Source: Symsagittifera roscoffensis
Taxonomy: Eukaryota > Xenacoelomorpha > Acoela > Convolutidae
Reading direction: 5' to 3'
NCBI RefSeq assembly: GCF_963678635.1
Contig: NC_087062.1
Span: 92,357,845-92,421,844 of the forward strand
Length of the DNA stretch: 64,000 bases
Shown here: positions 53,001 through 63,559 of the stretch, in pieces
Numbering within the stretch: the stretch's first letter is position 1
How the letters are laid out: each line of letters begins with the position of its first letter
Translations under genes and position numbers: made by a program
The notes under the pieces: model-generated
Databases searched by the model: none
What the model was told of the DNA's origin: nothing
The model's input: the letters and a program-made list of their open reading frames with translations, nothing else

Positions 53001-53501
53001 TCGGATGGCAGTATAGCCAGGGAACTTCGGCGTCTTGTTCCGTTCTTGTAGTTTGGTCTCTTGAAGGGCGGCAACTGTGATCTTCCTTTCTTGTAGGTAG
53101 TTGCTGAGCTCTTTTGCTTTATTCTGTATGCCATTGCAGTTCAGTTGTAGTAGCTTGAACTTCACTTTCTGGGTTTGTCGGGGGGTCTCTGCAGTGCAGG
53201 GGGGGCATCTCCAGTCTGGCTGAGAGAGGTACTCGGCTGTCTTGCGCATGCCGCTGCATTTCAGGTGCATCCATTCTTTGCATTGGTGGCATCTGATTGT
53301 CTGTGTTTTCATCTGTCGGGAGCAGACTTTGCAGTTGACTTTCTGTGCCGGACCGGGGTTGGGTTCAATACCAGCCATCAGTAGTTGGAGCAGGAGAAGA
53401 GAGGCTGGCGTTGTCTTCTCCACTACCAAAAACCCGGGTTGAGTGACGAATAGGGTCCCTTTCTGGGAAGTCTGTCGCTGTTGCGGCAGGGTTGGCACCA
53501 T
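50082..53501 (-). CDS. LINE polyprotein: 2A-like motif, PHD finger, APE endonuclease, reverse transcriptase
   Basis: From the first in-frame ATG this is 1139 aa; the frame is open further upstream, past the element's 5' end. A hydrophobic LLLLQLLMAG leads into IEPNPGP (residues 45-51), the 2A ribosome-skipping signature, with Gly where Asp is usual. A C4HC3 PHD-type finger follows (about 57-102). Then comes an APE endonuclease with LLQLNCNGIQ, ALQETKL, GDANAHSS and SDHLP, and a reverse transcriptase with FGVPQGSVLSPLLFN and YADD (about 766). A C-terminal CPDC...H...C knuckle completes it. Family knowledge: such proteins nick the target and reverse-transcribe their RNA there. No stop or frameshift is seen, so it may be active. 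CR1/L2 versus jockey cannot be settled by eye. Confidence 0.92.
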   Translation of the reverse strand: MVPTLPQQRQTSQKGTLFVTQPGFLVVEKTTPASLLLLQLLMAGIEPNPGPAQKVNCKVCSRQMKTQTIRCHQCKEWMHLKCSGMRKTAEYLSQPDWRCPPCTAETPRQTQKVKFKLLQLNCNGIQNKAKELSNYLQERKITVAALQETKLQERNKTPKFPGYTAIRRDRGQGGGGLMTLIHETVDFNTMDIDQQNDGTREVQGVNIKMNEVELNIINYYIPPSSSCPQGYKASLQDLLSSSKTILVGDANAHSSLWHSSNQEDTRGSELAEEIKDSSFGVLNTDHPTRLPRGDQPSSPEISMASSDLLLDLSWKTEITLGSDHLPMKIELKRDTEVRAPKRTFVNLSRADWDTFKQETEELFLSEEEPSDTHSGEKVFRKILNTASAHNIPSGRIPKAKPNIPPAASRLIKQRDETRRNNPHSKDIPTLNARIDFLISKQRMEKWKEHVATFDRKTNVTKLWKTIGAITGKKQSAPPNQGIKFNEKQIKDASSMSNAFNIQYARPMNHKTEKDNRKISRNIKKQPLNDAPVITSKQVKTAIQNAKNSKAFGPDNISTTHMKHLGPNAINYLTKIFNLSLSKCQIPAIWKSSVIIPLLKPGKDAGLSNSYRPVSLLCPASKILEKCIQPLITEHLHFASHQHGFRSKHSTVTALCDITTAISNGFNRKKPADRTLLVAIDLSKAFDTVKHSKLLDLINKTSLPSALKRWLANFLQGRQARTLFRDSLSKARIVRFGVPQGSVLSPLLFNYYVADAPSPTDEIKIKSYADDFTSLILGTDIPAMAGKQTEYLAELRNFFEERNLQISIDKSFVTLMTPQTAQYKTVPEVKINNEQIRMNNQAKILGITFDTMHTFGAHCRDTAKKCSQRNNALKALAGTDWGSDKETLLMTYKAVVRSKLEYGAAVITPTLSESNIEKLQKVQNSALRTITGCHAMTHIDHLHQETSVLPVRRHLRMRTIQHHLANHLPDHPGNQLTKEPKNPPRLMKETLQTRYEERYIEPLLDSNRPLTEKKYRNLLKTIHTNEVRDALQTYEYPAVLGHNPPKIAKEETELPRTTRRTLAQLRSGYSKFLNSYMNRIDPTVSELCPDCQQTSHTTIHLFDCIANPTNLTPADLWKQPKKTAIFLKLPTTLDPTTSDE
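53331..53390 (-). other. 2A-like translational recoding motif
   Basis: Encodes LLMAGIEPNPGP near the protein start. 2A motifs make the ribosome skip the bond between the last Gly and Pro, so the N-terminal leader would be released. The consensus is D-V/I-E-x-N-P-G-P. Here the Asp is Gly, which may reduce activity. N-terminal 2A motifs are known from other CR1-type LINEs. Confidence 0.65.
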
Positions 53502-53553
53502 TTGCTCCAGTTGGAGACGAATCCACCACGAGTAGGCGGTTGCCGCTGGATCC

Positions 53554-53567
53554 ACGACGGAATCAGT
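53554..53567. repeat. Target-site duplication of the LINE, right
   Basis: Exact copy of 50042-50055. Confidence 0.85.
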
Positions 53568-56420
53568 CCGTAACGCCTTTGAAAAAACTTAATTGCAAAG
53601 CGCAGTGACAGAATTGCGTATGTGCTATTGAAACAATAGCTTTCAATTTTGATTAAAGATATAAAAATGAGTACCTACAAGATGCAATATTTGATTCGGA
53701 CATCAAAAATTTGAAACAAAAAAGAGTTTAAAAAATTTAAAACACATACAAGTTCACTGGAAAAAGTAATAAAAGAAATACTGACGAGAAAACTGGTTCT
53801 CCCATATGTTTTTTGGCAAATTTTGATGATACAGTCAACAATTTAAAAGGTTAAGCTTGTGATTTATTTGGAAAAACGATTTGCACTTTCTCGTCAGAGG
53901 CACTTGTTGTCAGATAAAAGTGGTTAGGCGGTCAATTTGAGATCATCAGATCGTTTAATCGGTCCCCTGCCATTACAATGATAGTGTACGAGGAAAAGTT
54001 CTCACTTGACGTCCAGCTTTAAATCTATCACAGCTTGACCGATTTTGGCTGCAATAGTGGTACTGCGTGAAAGTTTTAAGTTTTAGACGAAAAAAAAAAA
54101 GACCTTGAGTCCAAAAAAGGGCTTCCCTCAACAAAATAACTCAGTCTGGAATGTGGAAAAATAGGAGAAACTGACTATGCTTAGACAGCCTGCAAAGTGT
54201 TTCATAGATCCTTGCAGGAACTAAAGTTGTTACTACTATTATTTTGACTTTAATTTTTTTTGAAGATGGTATATATGGTTGGGACATCCAGCAGTACCTA
54301 ATTAGGTATATTTTCTTTGTATCGAGGGGGTTTTAGACTGTTTGCTATTTTCGGGCATTCCTTGACGTGGTCTTGAGTCCTTCAGATGAGCTTAAAAATC
54401 TGAATAATGTTCTGTTTAAAAACCTGTGATACGGAAACAATGGAACTTTGGATTGGAAACAATACGGAAACAACGGATACGGAAACAATGGAACCATTGT
54501 TTAAACTCTGATACGGTAACAATGGAACAATCATCTGTTTTGGGTCGGATTCAATTTTAATAGTTACATGATTAAGAATGAAAATGGTTCAATTTTTTGG
54601 ATCAAAGAGAAGGCTTGGACATACAAATTGCCGAAGTTGGAGCATAGCGATAAGCGGGTATCCCTGCTAGTTTGCAATAACTGCTTTAAAAAAACTAGTA
54701 GTATTAATTGTTAATAAGAAGCAAAAATTATATGACCTACTTGGCCATCATTCAAATTACTGATTATTTGTCCAGTGAAGTCTACTTTTAAATTTGACCT
54801 TGACTCTTTTCATAGTTCCACAATTTTTCTTGAAAATGACATTCATATCTAAAAGTTTTTTTCAACCAAGATGAATAAAGATTATTCATTTAAAAAATTC
54901 AGTTTGTCTGTTTACAGAAAGGCTGTTTTTGCTATCATGTTTTCTTTTTGCTTTACACGTGAACACAAACGAATTGGTGTATCGTTTTACCTTTAATGCA
55001 TTGTGATAAAAAGTAAACCGAATGAAGTGGTAATGTTGCATGGAAAAGTATTTGAGTCTTTTCAATTGAAAAATCATCAAATACCAGGAAATCTCACCAA
55101 AAACAGGTTCAAAATTGGTTCAAAAACCAACTGACACTAAGGTTACATGAATGAGAAATAAGCGGTCTAGCAATCTGACTTTACGGTTAACGTTACTGTA
55201 GAGCATTTCAGCTTTCACCCTCTTCTTTTTTGAATATTTTTTTCAAAGAGATTGAAAACAAATTTGCTATTCTTGTGCTGTTCGCAGCAAAAATTGGATG
55301 CAAAGACTGAAATTAAGTTGCATGCAATTAACAAGTTGCTAACATTATGACCTTTTCTACCCGGCTTTCAAAGGAACAAACGAAAGCTTTATGTTCGATT
55401 GATTTTTCATTCAGAGCAATTTGGCGGTTATAACAACAATGATGACAAATTTATGCTCTACATGATTAAATACTTGACAATGCTTCTTGGTGAAAAAAAA
55501 TCTGAAAAAAAAATTTGAGATCGCACTGCCGAGATTGTTGAAAAAATCAGGGCTCTGTACTGATTCGAGCATCAGTATTCCATTTCTAATTAAATAATAT
55601 TTCAAAAATAGATTTAATCTTTTTAATCCGGCTTCCTAAAAAACGATAAATATTTATGCTTGAGGTAGTTTTCTGTTCAGTCCATTTTTCCAAAGAAAAT
55701 ATGAATTATTTGCTCACGCTGTGCTTTTTTCTGCAGATAAATATTATTTGATAACTACAGTTTTTTTAATATCGTAGCTTTTCACCATTAACAGTTTAGC
55801 CCACCAAATTTACCCACACATTTTCACAGCAAAAACAGGCTAACACTCTATAATTTTACCGTTTAAAAATTATATTCCATTATTTAACAAAAATGGGTTT
55901 TATCAGATTGTTTCTTGCACAAAGTGTCTGAAAAGTTAAATTTCCGAAACTCAAAATAAAATTACTAACTGTGTCTGAGTAAAAATCAGATTAAGACTCA
56001 GTTTTGCATAATGGAAAGCATTCTACTTCAAAAGCTATTAAAATTTGAGCAAAAATCAATTTAAAAAATCTCAATTCTTCTTTCAAACAAAAACAAAGAA
56101 AAATTTGAGCAAAAATCAATTTAACAAATCTCAATTCACCATTTCAAACAAAAATAAATCTGTTCTAATCATCTCTGGACATGATTTTAACAAAAAAAAA
56201 CAGAAGAAATAGAAAAATAAACAATTTGGAAACTTCAACTCAACGAAAAAAAGTACAAATTGCGACTCAGGTTGTTCTTTTAACAACAGCAAATACTGTT
56301 AAACTGCTCAACAAAAACAGCGAAAGGGCGGAAAACTTCATTGCAAAAATGATCTGGTTGCAATTCTGACATTTTGTCCGTGTTTTAGGGATTTAAAGTA
56401 TTCGGCAGTCGTAAAGACAA
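53568..56420. other. Intergenic; small tandem repeats only
   Basis: No gene recognised. ATACGGAAACAATGGAAC recurs irregularly at about 54427-54530, and a 60-bp unit beginning AAATTTGAGCAAAAATCAATTT is tandemly duplicated at 56041-56160. Confidence 0.5.
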
Positions 56421-56423
56421 GGA

Positions 56424-56803
56424 ATTCAAGTCCGGTGTGGCTTTCTCATAGAGTAATTTTGGATAAGGTACACCGTCTGTTCATCCCACTGTCTTATTCT
56501 ACACCGGATAGGTTCGTACAACTCCTTAGTCTAATACCGATCTTAATCTTACTCTTATATCTCCTAGTTTCAATTGATCTAGTGTATACTCATATTTGCG
56601 AGGTTTAGTATCAAGAACTGTTCTGGAGAAGTGTTTGCTAAGTTGAATTTATTGTTCTGGCTGAAATTATAAATAGTTTCAGCTTTACGATCTATTGTTA
56701 GTTTTAGTCATGGATCATGATTGGTTAGATCTAAATATTTCACAGAGATAGTTTATCAAGAATATAATTGGATATGAATATTACTTGTTTTCAACTGGTT
56801 CCA
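56424..56803 (-). repeat. Diverged solo LTR of the same retroelement family
   Basis: Shares CTCATAGAGTAATTT, GGTACACCGTCTG, CAACTCCTTAGTCTAATACCGAT, CTTAATCTTACTCTTATA and the GGTTCCA terminus with the other LTRs. It is much more diverged and has no adjacent internal sequence. The left boundary is uncertain and no target duplication is clear. Confidence 0.75.
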
Positions 56804-57157
56804 ACAATCATGATCATAACATCTATTCGAAGGACTCTGATACAGTCTCAATTTTAGACAGCACCAGCTTTTTGAGCCATATTTTCCTTCAAAACTTTAC
56901 TCAAGTTCTGTAACGCTCCTGCAGCACCTGAATTTTTTTACGCCCTGCCAATCAATAAACAAAACAAAAAACATCCGATGGATTTGTATTAGACTTGAAA
57001 TAGCTTGCGCCAAACATCATTCAGTGTGAAAACTGCGGAAAAAAGTAAGCCACGTTAAACTTAAATTAAACGAATGTTTTGGGGCTCAATTACCTGGTTG
57101 CTTTTTTGTTTGTCTCCAAATTTACTCCAAGAAATTCAAGTTTAGGCCCTAACAGCC

Positions 57158-57222
57158 TATACGTTTCCACCCATTAGCTCGTTTTGGCCTTATACGTTTC
57201 CAACCATTAGCTCGTTTTGGCC
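57158..57222 (+). repeat. 32-bp tandem duplication
   Basis: TATACGTTTCCAMCCATTAGCTCGTTTTGGCCT occurs twice in succession. Confidence 0.8.
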
Positions 57223-57470
57223 TTGAGAACAAAGTTGGCCCTTGTATTTGAAAAATTGAAAACATGGACTAATCGTTGAAAGGAATCGTCAACGACTCGA
57301 AGCAAATGAATGAAAAGTTTTCGATCAATATGAAAACAGTAGAAACAAATGACAAAATCTGTATCTCTTTATGTTAACTTTTAAAAGCATATTCGTCAAA
57401 AGATATATTTTATCGCCCAAAAGAAATAACAAAAAACTTGAACGAAAGGTATTGCACAAAAACCGAAAAC

Positions 57471-57670
57471 NNNNNNNNNNNNNNNNNNNNNNNNNNNNNN
57501 NNNNNNNNNNNNNNNNNNNNNNNNNNNNNNNNNNNNNNNNNNNNNNNNNNNNNNNNNNNNNNNNNNNNNNNNNNNNNNNNNNNNNNNNNNNNNNNNNNNN
57601 NNNNNNNNNNNNNNNNNNNNNNNNNNNNNNNNNNNNNNNNNNNNNNNNNNNNNNNNNNNNNNNNNNNNNN
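57471..57670. other. Assembly gap (200 N)
   Basis: Exactly 200 undetermined bases, probably a placeholder of arbitrary length. Frames crossing it are meaningless. Confidence 0.99.
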
Positions 57671-59696
57671 ATTCCAAGTTAAACTGAAGCTACCCAAATG
57701 ATTGCATGTTTGCGTAAGTAGGCGCCGCCAAAGTTATCACTTTCTACTAAATCTTGCGGTGAGGCGCAGATGTGCTTTTTGAAATTTTTATTTATTTTTT
57801 GACCAGAAGCTACTTTGGAAACGTTAATCGATAGTTAGACTGCTGAGTGGGTTTCTCCTGATACGAGCAGTCCTGTACTTTTTGTATTTCAGTGCCATGT
57901 AAGAAATTGAAAAGTTATTTTGATTGACTTTCATCATTGTCATTGATAACAGAATCCACGCCAAGATGATTAGGATAGTTTCTAATGTGTGATTTTCAAG
58001 TTTTTTTTGGAAATTTTATGTTTATAGTATATAGGACTAAAAACTAACGCATAAAAACAGAAAAACATAAAACTAGTATTTTTGTTCGAATCACTGAAGT
58101 TGTTACTTCTTGGGGCGTGTCTTATTTTTTTCCCACTCAAAATCAGGTATTGGAAATCTTCAGGTACCACAAATGATCTGATAGCATAGAGAATATTTGG
58201 AACGGATCTAGTGACCAATCATCTTGAAGCTTTTTCAGTCGTGTTTCAAAAGACAAAAGAAGTTTCCCTAAATTTATCTGTATCCGGAATAATTGGTTCA
58301 AAAGTGACCTAGCAGGTAAATAACAGGCTTATACTAGTAGGATTAAATTTCCGTTATGCCATAAAAAATAAACGAACACCAAAAATCAAAATAATCGAAT
58401 AAATTTATTTGAATAAACCTAAATTGCTATTGCTTTCCAATATGCATTTTCAATGAGCATCCAATATGCATTCAAGGTTACATTTTTAGTGCGAACATCA
58501 AAGATCAAAAAATGTAATAAATTTCTGAAATAACCTAATATGCTATTGCTATCCAATATGCATTTTCATCAAGTTCAGATTCTTTTTAAAAAAAGATACA
58601 TTTTGAAAAAAAACACCGTAGTTTTAAAATTTTTTTAAAAAATAAATGTCGGCATTTTCAGTGATATTCTGTAACCGTTTATCCCTTGTGTGTATTTTTG
58701 AAATTTCATAGATAATTTTGAAAAACTTAATCTTGGGATAATTTTTTTGTGCTAACAGAAAAGTTCGCGTTTGTAGGTTGAGGTGATTTTTGCTGCAAAA
58801 AATTGTACTTGGGATGGTTTTACTGCAAATGGTTTCTAAGCTAAAAATTTCAATGAGTTTTTTCTTTACAGTCTAGAGTCAATTAATGCCCTGAGCTAAA
58901 CGTTTAGAAGAATGTCGTCTAAAATATGTCGTCTAACAGTTTGTTTTGAGCTTCTCTGGTTTGAAAATTTATGGTATAATTATTTCGCTCAAAAGTTCCA
59001 ATTATTATTTTTTCAATGCGTATTGGGTACAGAGCAACGGGTTAAACAGACTCGGATATTATTTCAAATTGATATGACGTAAGCTAACTAATCAAAAAAG
59101 TTTGCTAGTTTACACCATTTTTATCATTTTACTTGACTTTTAAGATTGTTAAGAAAGAGGAAAAACGCCCTTTTTTAAAATCCCAAATTGTTCAAAGTTG
59201 TAATTCTCAAAATTTCAGATTTCAATCAAGCATAGTCATAAAGAAAACGTTTGAACTGAAAGCGTTAAAATCAAACTGCTGATATGAAGAGTTTGCTCAA
59301 GAATCGTAAATGTGCTGAAAATCGTAATTGGTCTGAATAAAGAACATGAATCAATCTTAACTATTCCTTTGCGTTCCTAGAAAGTTTGAATGAAAAATTA
59401 TACACCATACTTCATCTATTCAAAATGTGACGATGGGGTCAAAAGGCAAGCAATCATGTTTCCACTTTCAATTGTTTATTTTTTTCGGATCTCCTCAATT
59501 GTTTCCCATTTCAGTATCTAATGTTAAATTTTCTTCCCTATAAAGAACTAATTAAAAGGTTATGCACATATGAATTTTGTAATAAACTGTTTAATTAGTT
59601 TTTTAGGGGTGGCAAGCAATCTTTGCCCTAAAAAAATTATCTAATACAATGCTGAAAAAAATTCTTCGGACAATAGAACCAATTTTGAAATTTTGA
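57671..59696. other. Intergenic or intronic, no gene seen
   Basis: AT-rich. About 58380-58570 contains a diverged direct repeat (AACCTAA-TTGCTATTGCT-TCCAATATGCATTTTC, twice). It may be intron of the GPCR gene, but no further exon was recognised. Confidence 0.4.
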
Positions 59697-60356
59697 TTAA
59701 TTTTTTCTCAAATTGGGTTAAGATAAAAAATGAAGCGACCAAAAATTGCTTAGAATTTTACCAAGAAATTTTATGGTGCAATTTGGTCGGACATTCTGGG
59801 AAAAAAAATTTTACACCCAAAAATAAGGTCAATTTGGCTTATTTAGTTTTTGAGCCAATGAATTTGAAACTTAAGCCAATGAATTAATTGATGAGAAAAT
59901 TGAATGAAAACAAGCCTCTTGCACAGTACAAAAGTCTTCTAGAAGTGTAAAATCTTCAAAACTTGAACTCTAAAAAATGTCGTTCTTACTATGAAAAAAT
60001 CAAAATCTTTGTTCAAAGATAAAATTTATAAATTTTATACATTTTACTTATTAAAATATTGTGGAGCCGAGTAAACGGCCTTTTTTGATAAAACTTTCCC
60101 TCTGTTAATGTGGTAGTTTTTGCGTAGTTGTTGATCAAACAAGAAAAATCAAATTGACTCGTTTTAGGTTAAATTTTGGTTCCGAATTTCACAAAAAAGG
60201 CACCATAAGTTTGGCTCCGAATCTCACGCAAAGGCAGCAGAAGTTTGGTTTCGGGTAATTTCGCAAAATAAATTGCACCAAAAGGTCTGGTAAAATTCTG
60301 AGCAACTCTTGTTTTCTTCATTTCTCGACTTGTCTTGACCCAATTTGAGAAAAACG
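59697..60356. repeat. Inverted repeat pair, possible foldback element
   Basis: About 59697-59790 and 60262-60356 are diverged reverse complements (landmarks TCTCAAATTGGG, AGAATTTTACCA and GGTGCAATTT). Between them, at about 60170-60260, lie three degenerate copies of TTTGGTTCCGAATTTCAC-CAAAGGCA. Confidence 0.5.
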
Positions 60357-60652
60357 CGTTTAAATTTTCCAGTGTTGTACGCTTTCTGATAATTTAAACC
60401 AGCACTGTATGATGATGAAAGCGTAAGCACGAATAATTTCAGCGTGGCAATTTATTCAGCGCTCAAAGTTATTCAAAAGTGATTGGAGGCAAACTAAATG
60501 GTCAAACTAATTAACCCAAGTTTAATCAATTCCACTTAAAACTGGCTGCGGAACTCCAGAATGACGATACTTGGAAAAATTTGTTTTTGAGGATTTTTTG
60601 AGAAATTTTTCCCCTGCATTTTTAGTGTAGGTAGAATTATGTCTCTAGTTAC

Positions 60653-60879
60653 CTGAATCTTTTGGCCATGATATTATACACGAGGGGATCCACGATACTG
60701 TTGCAGAGGTAAAGGAGAGAGAAAATTCCGATCATGGCATCCTGGTAGAACAAGGACCACCCCTTAGTCCCCCTTCCCCCCGACAGTTTGTACTGGATGC
60801 CGGAAACAAACATAAGCCAGCGGTGGGGGGACATGAGCAGGACAAAGGAGACCAACACCACCAGAAACATCTTGCTCAT
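60653..60879 (-). CDS. Class A GPCR exon covering TM6-TM7
   Basis: The exon starts after GATGATGTTTAG (3' splice site) and ends at TTCAG|GTAACT (5' splice site at 60652). It encodes TM6 (KMFLVVLVSFVLLMSPHRW), an extracellular loop, TM7 (GIFSLLYLCNSIVDPLVYNI) and the start of the cytoplasmic helix (MAKRFR). DPLVY is the D-P-x-x-Y form of the NPxxY motif, and the Pro in TM6 lies in an SPHR setting rather than CWxP. This pattern fits peptide-type rhodopsin-family receptors. The other exons are not visible and may lie outside the window or near the gap. It is the best candidate for a working host gene here. Confidence 0.8.
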
Positions 60880-60978
60880 CTAAACATCATCAAGTCCATC
60901 GTCAAGTTAGCATGTTTAAAGCCGCTATGACACTGTCTCAAACACTGGTGTGAAACAAGAGACGTTGGCGGTCTTGTT

Positions 60979-61289
60979 CCCGGGCTGAGGTGCTCGACTC
61001 ATGATTCGACCTTGTTCGACTCATGATTCGACCCTGTTCGACTCATGATTCGACCCTGTTCGACTCATGATTCGACCCTGTTCGACTCATGATTCGACCC
61101 TGTTCGACTCATGATTCGACCTTGTTCGACTCATGATTCGACCCTGTTCGACTCATGATTCGACCCTGTTCGACCCATGATTCGACTTTGTTTGACTATA
61201 GCCTTCGTTCGACCGTCTTAATTTGCGACGAAAGTTGGACATCTTTCGACCGTGTCGGTCGAATCATGAGTCGAACACCTCAGCCCGGG
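60979..61289. mobile_element. Foldback/MITE-like element carrying a minisatellite
   Basis: The ends are a near-perfect 32-bp inverted repeat (CCCGGGCTGAGGTG-TCGACTCATGATTCGAC and its complement). Inside are nine copies of a 22-bp unit that is itself part of the terminal repeat. No ORF and no certain target duplication. Confidence 0.75.
60994..61191 (+). repeat. 22-bp minisatellite, about nine copies
   Basis: Unit CGACTCATGATTCGACCCTGTT, with C/T variants and a degenerate last copy. Confidence 0.9.
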
Positions 61290-62100
61290 TTATACATATG
61301 ATAGTTTAATATCGTTTTTGTAGTCTCATAAAAGACAAAATGTCTTTTAAAAATTGTGTTTTAAGAACAGTTTACTTTTCTGTAGCGTTGCATTAATTAC
61401 TATAGATTTTCCCATTTACTTTCAATATTTTTTATTGTAAATTTCAAAAAACTTACTTTTAATTTCAACGGGTTTAATTCCTGACATTAAAATTGAACCA
61501 AAACTTTCAAGTTAAACAAATTTCATTTAATCTCAACGCGATGATAGTACTGAATAAGTCTGCTCGTATACCAGGTTGACGCCCCGAAAGCTCCGAATGC
61601 TCCTCAAATAGTCTCGATTAGTTTTCAAATCAAACTTTGAGAAACTTCATATTTTTGAATGCGACATATAAAAGATAAAGTCATATTATTTTTATCGTCT
61701 TAAAATGATCAAGAAGTTTGCCTCAATTCAAATTGGAAATTTAAATGAGCGCGAGATAAACCGTCACAGATAATTAAATTGGGTATTGAAACAATCAAAT
61801 ATGATTCGAGGACTGTACAAAATAATGTGGGCTAGTAGCGGCACATTCGATTGGCATTCCAAAAGTTACCGGATCGATCCATCCATGTAGTCAAAATTCT
61901 TTTAAAAATGATCCGAAAAAAAGCCACCAAACAAAAATTCCGCAAAAAAAACATCTGAACTGCCACTAGCCTCTGAAGCAAGATATCTTGAAAATATTTG
62001 AAGGAACAAATATTGAAATATGTTGAATGACTTTTCACACGCTTTTAGTTGATTTTAGAATCATTAGGTTCATTGAATTTCAGCTGCAGCCGTTGAAATT
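61290..62100. other. Intergenic, no gene seen
   Basis: AT-rich. A TCTGCTCGTAT-CAGGTTGACGCCCCG-AAGCTCCGAATG stretch near 61560 resembles the start of Rep-2. Confidence 0.45.
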
Positions 62101-62104
62101 AATC

Positions 62105-62470
62105 GTAAATCCAGTTGCGGATTTAGGGGAGACGCCTCTTCCCCTCAGGGATTCGACCCCCTGCTGACCCAAAGGGTTCCCCATTTTGTACTATTTTGAG
62201 ATATCCATTTTTGGCTGACTTACCTTAAAATTTTTCCAAAGGCGCCCTTAGCGCCAATCTATACTAAATTTGAGGGGGAGCGCGCGCCGAAAAAACGCGA
62301 TTTATTGGTCGACATTTTCCATTAAGTGCCTAAAAACGCCTTTTTTGGCCTTTTTTTCAAAAAACTGCCTGCGACGCAGAAAATTTGGACAAATTAGGGT
62401 CCTTATAGTGGTTTGGAAGGGCTCAGAAAATCAATTTGGTCGACCTAAAAAAGGGTCGTCAAAAAAGGGT
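62105..62470 (-). repeat. Dispersed repeat Rep-1, inverted copy
   Basis: Reverse complement of the family landmarks (GCGGATTTAGGGGAGACGCC, GGATTCGACCCCCTGCTGACC, GAGATATCCATTTTTGGCTGA, GGGGGAGCGCGCGCC). Confidence 0.65.
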
Positions 62471-62479
62471 CGACCTAAA

Positions 62480-63035
62480 GAAAAAGGTCGACGCCTGCGT
62501 AAAATCTATAAAAAATTTGTAGAACAAGTTCTGCGAAACCTTTTCACACAAATTTTTCAAACTGAGTTTGTCATAAGATTTTAAAAAGGTGAGAATAAAA
62601 AGTTTATAAATTTATAACAGCACTTAGATGGTGAAATTTGTTGAGATATTTAGACACAAAATTTCACTTCAAATTAGGTTCTGTTTGGCTATTTTTGTCT
62701 ATTTGACTGTTTCAAAGGCTTCTGATGTTTTAAAAAACATTTTCAACGAATGAAAATTATCTATGTGAAAATTTTCACTTAAGCCCTGGGTTTCTTTGTG
62801 TCAGAAAAACCTCAGTTTTGCAGACAAAACTCAAAGTTGCAAATAAGAGTCAAATAGTTCTTTGATTTTTTATTTTTGAAAAATGCTAGTAAACTAATAT
62901 AAAGTTTACAAAACTGTGTATCATACACTTTTCTCCTATAAAAAATGCTTGTACTCAAGTACTTGTACGTATAATTTTGTAGACATTGTAGAAAAGGATC
63001 TTTTTAAAGAAAATTTTGTGATAAAACTTTTTATT
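62480..63035. other. Intergenic, no gene seen
   Basis: AT-rich. Only short frames without motifs. Confidence 0.45.
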
Positions 63036-63039
63036 CAAC

Positions 63040-63205
63040 CCGGGACGCGGAATCCCCCGGGACGCGGAATCCCCCGGGACGCGGTCTAGGACTAAATCCC
63101 CCAGGATAAAAACCCACCGGATATAATTCTCCAGGACTAAATCCCCCGTAGGACCAAATCCCCCTAAGACAAAATCCCCCAGTTTCTAGTTTAAAATCCC
63201 CCACA
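63040..63205 (-). repeat. Minisatellite of the second MULE relic
   Basis: AAATCCCCCAGGA-type units, the reverse complement of the array at 24650-24790, plus three copies of CGGGACGCGGAATCCCC at its outer edge. Confidence 0.75.
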
Positions 63206-63298
63206 TTCGAAATCAACAAAACAGCGACACTAAAACTTGAATTAAAACATGAAAGATAATTAACAGAAAAGAAGTAGATAGACTAGAGACTAAAAACT

Positions 63299-63545
63299 AA
63301 AAAGACAAGTTAACAGCTATGGCTTTAAGATAATCCAACTCTTTGTAGTTAGCGGCAGAGCATACAATTCTCTTTATCCTCCCAAAATTATCCTCTTTCC
63401 TTGTATGAACTTTCTTGCCGAGCTGCATTTGAGCAAAACTGAAAGATTGCAGTGATTGCTGCCTCTGAATTGCCTCACTGAACTTCCATATGTCAGAATT
63501 TGACATTTGGAGCATGGATTCGAATCCACGGTGGAATCCTTCAAG
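63299..63545 (-). pseudogene. Second Mutator-like transposase relic (C-terminal fragment)
   Basis: Minus-strand frame with SFSFAQMQLGKKVHTRKEDN and NYKELDYLKAIAVNLSF, nearly identical to the last ~80 residues of the relic ending at 24559. It breaks off in the region corresponding to about 24310. Confidence 0.8.
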
Positions 63546-63559
63546 GGCTCAATTACTCA

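Larger units (their letters stand above)
50056..53553 (-). mobile_element. Non-LTR retrotransposon (CR1/jockey-like LINE)
   Basis: A 3.5-kb insertion between exact 14-bp target duplications, coding on minus. The 3' end is a short (CAA)n tail (50056-50070) placed only about a dozen bases after the stop codon, so there is almost no 3'UTR. The 5' end coincides with the start of the open frame and is probably slightly truncated. Endonuclease and RT domains are intact. Confidence 0.9.

Noticed and set aside
57371-57701. Open frames of 87-103 aa crossing 57471-57670
   Set aside because: They consist mostly of undetermined bases in the assembly gap.
61000-61190. A CRISPR array
   Set aside because: The 22-bp units are directly adjacent without spacers and sit inside an inverted-repeat element in a eukaryotic context, so it is a minisatellite.
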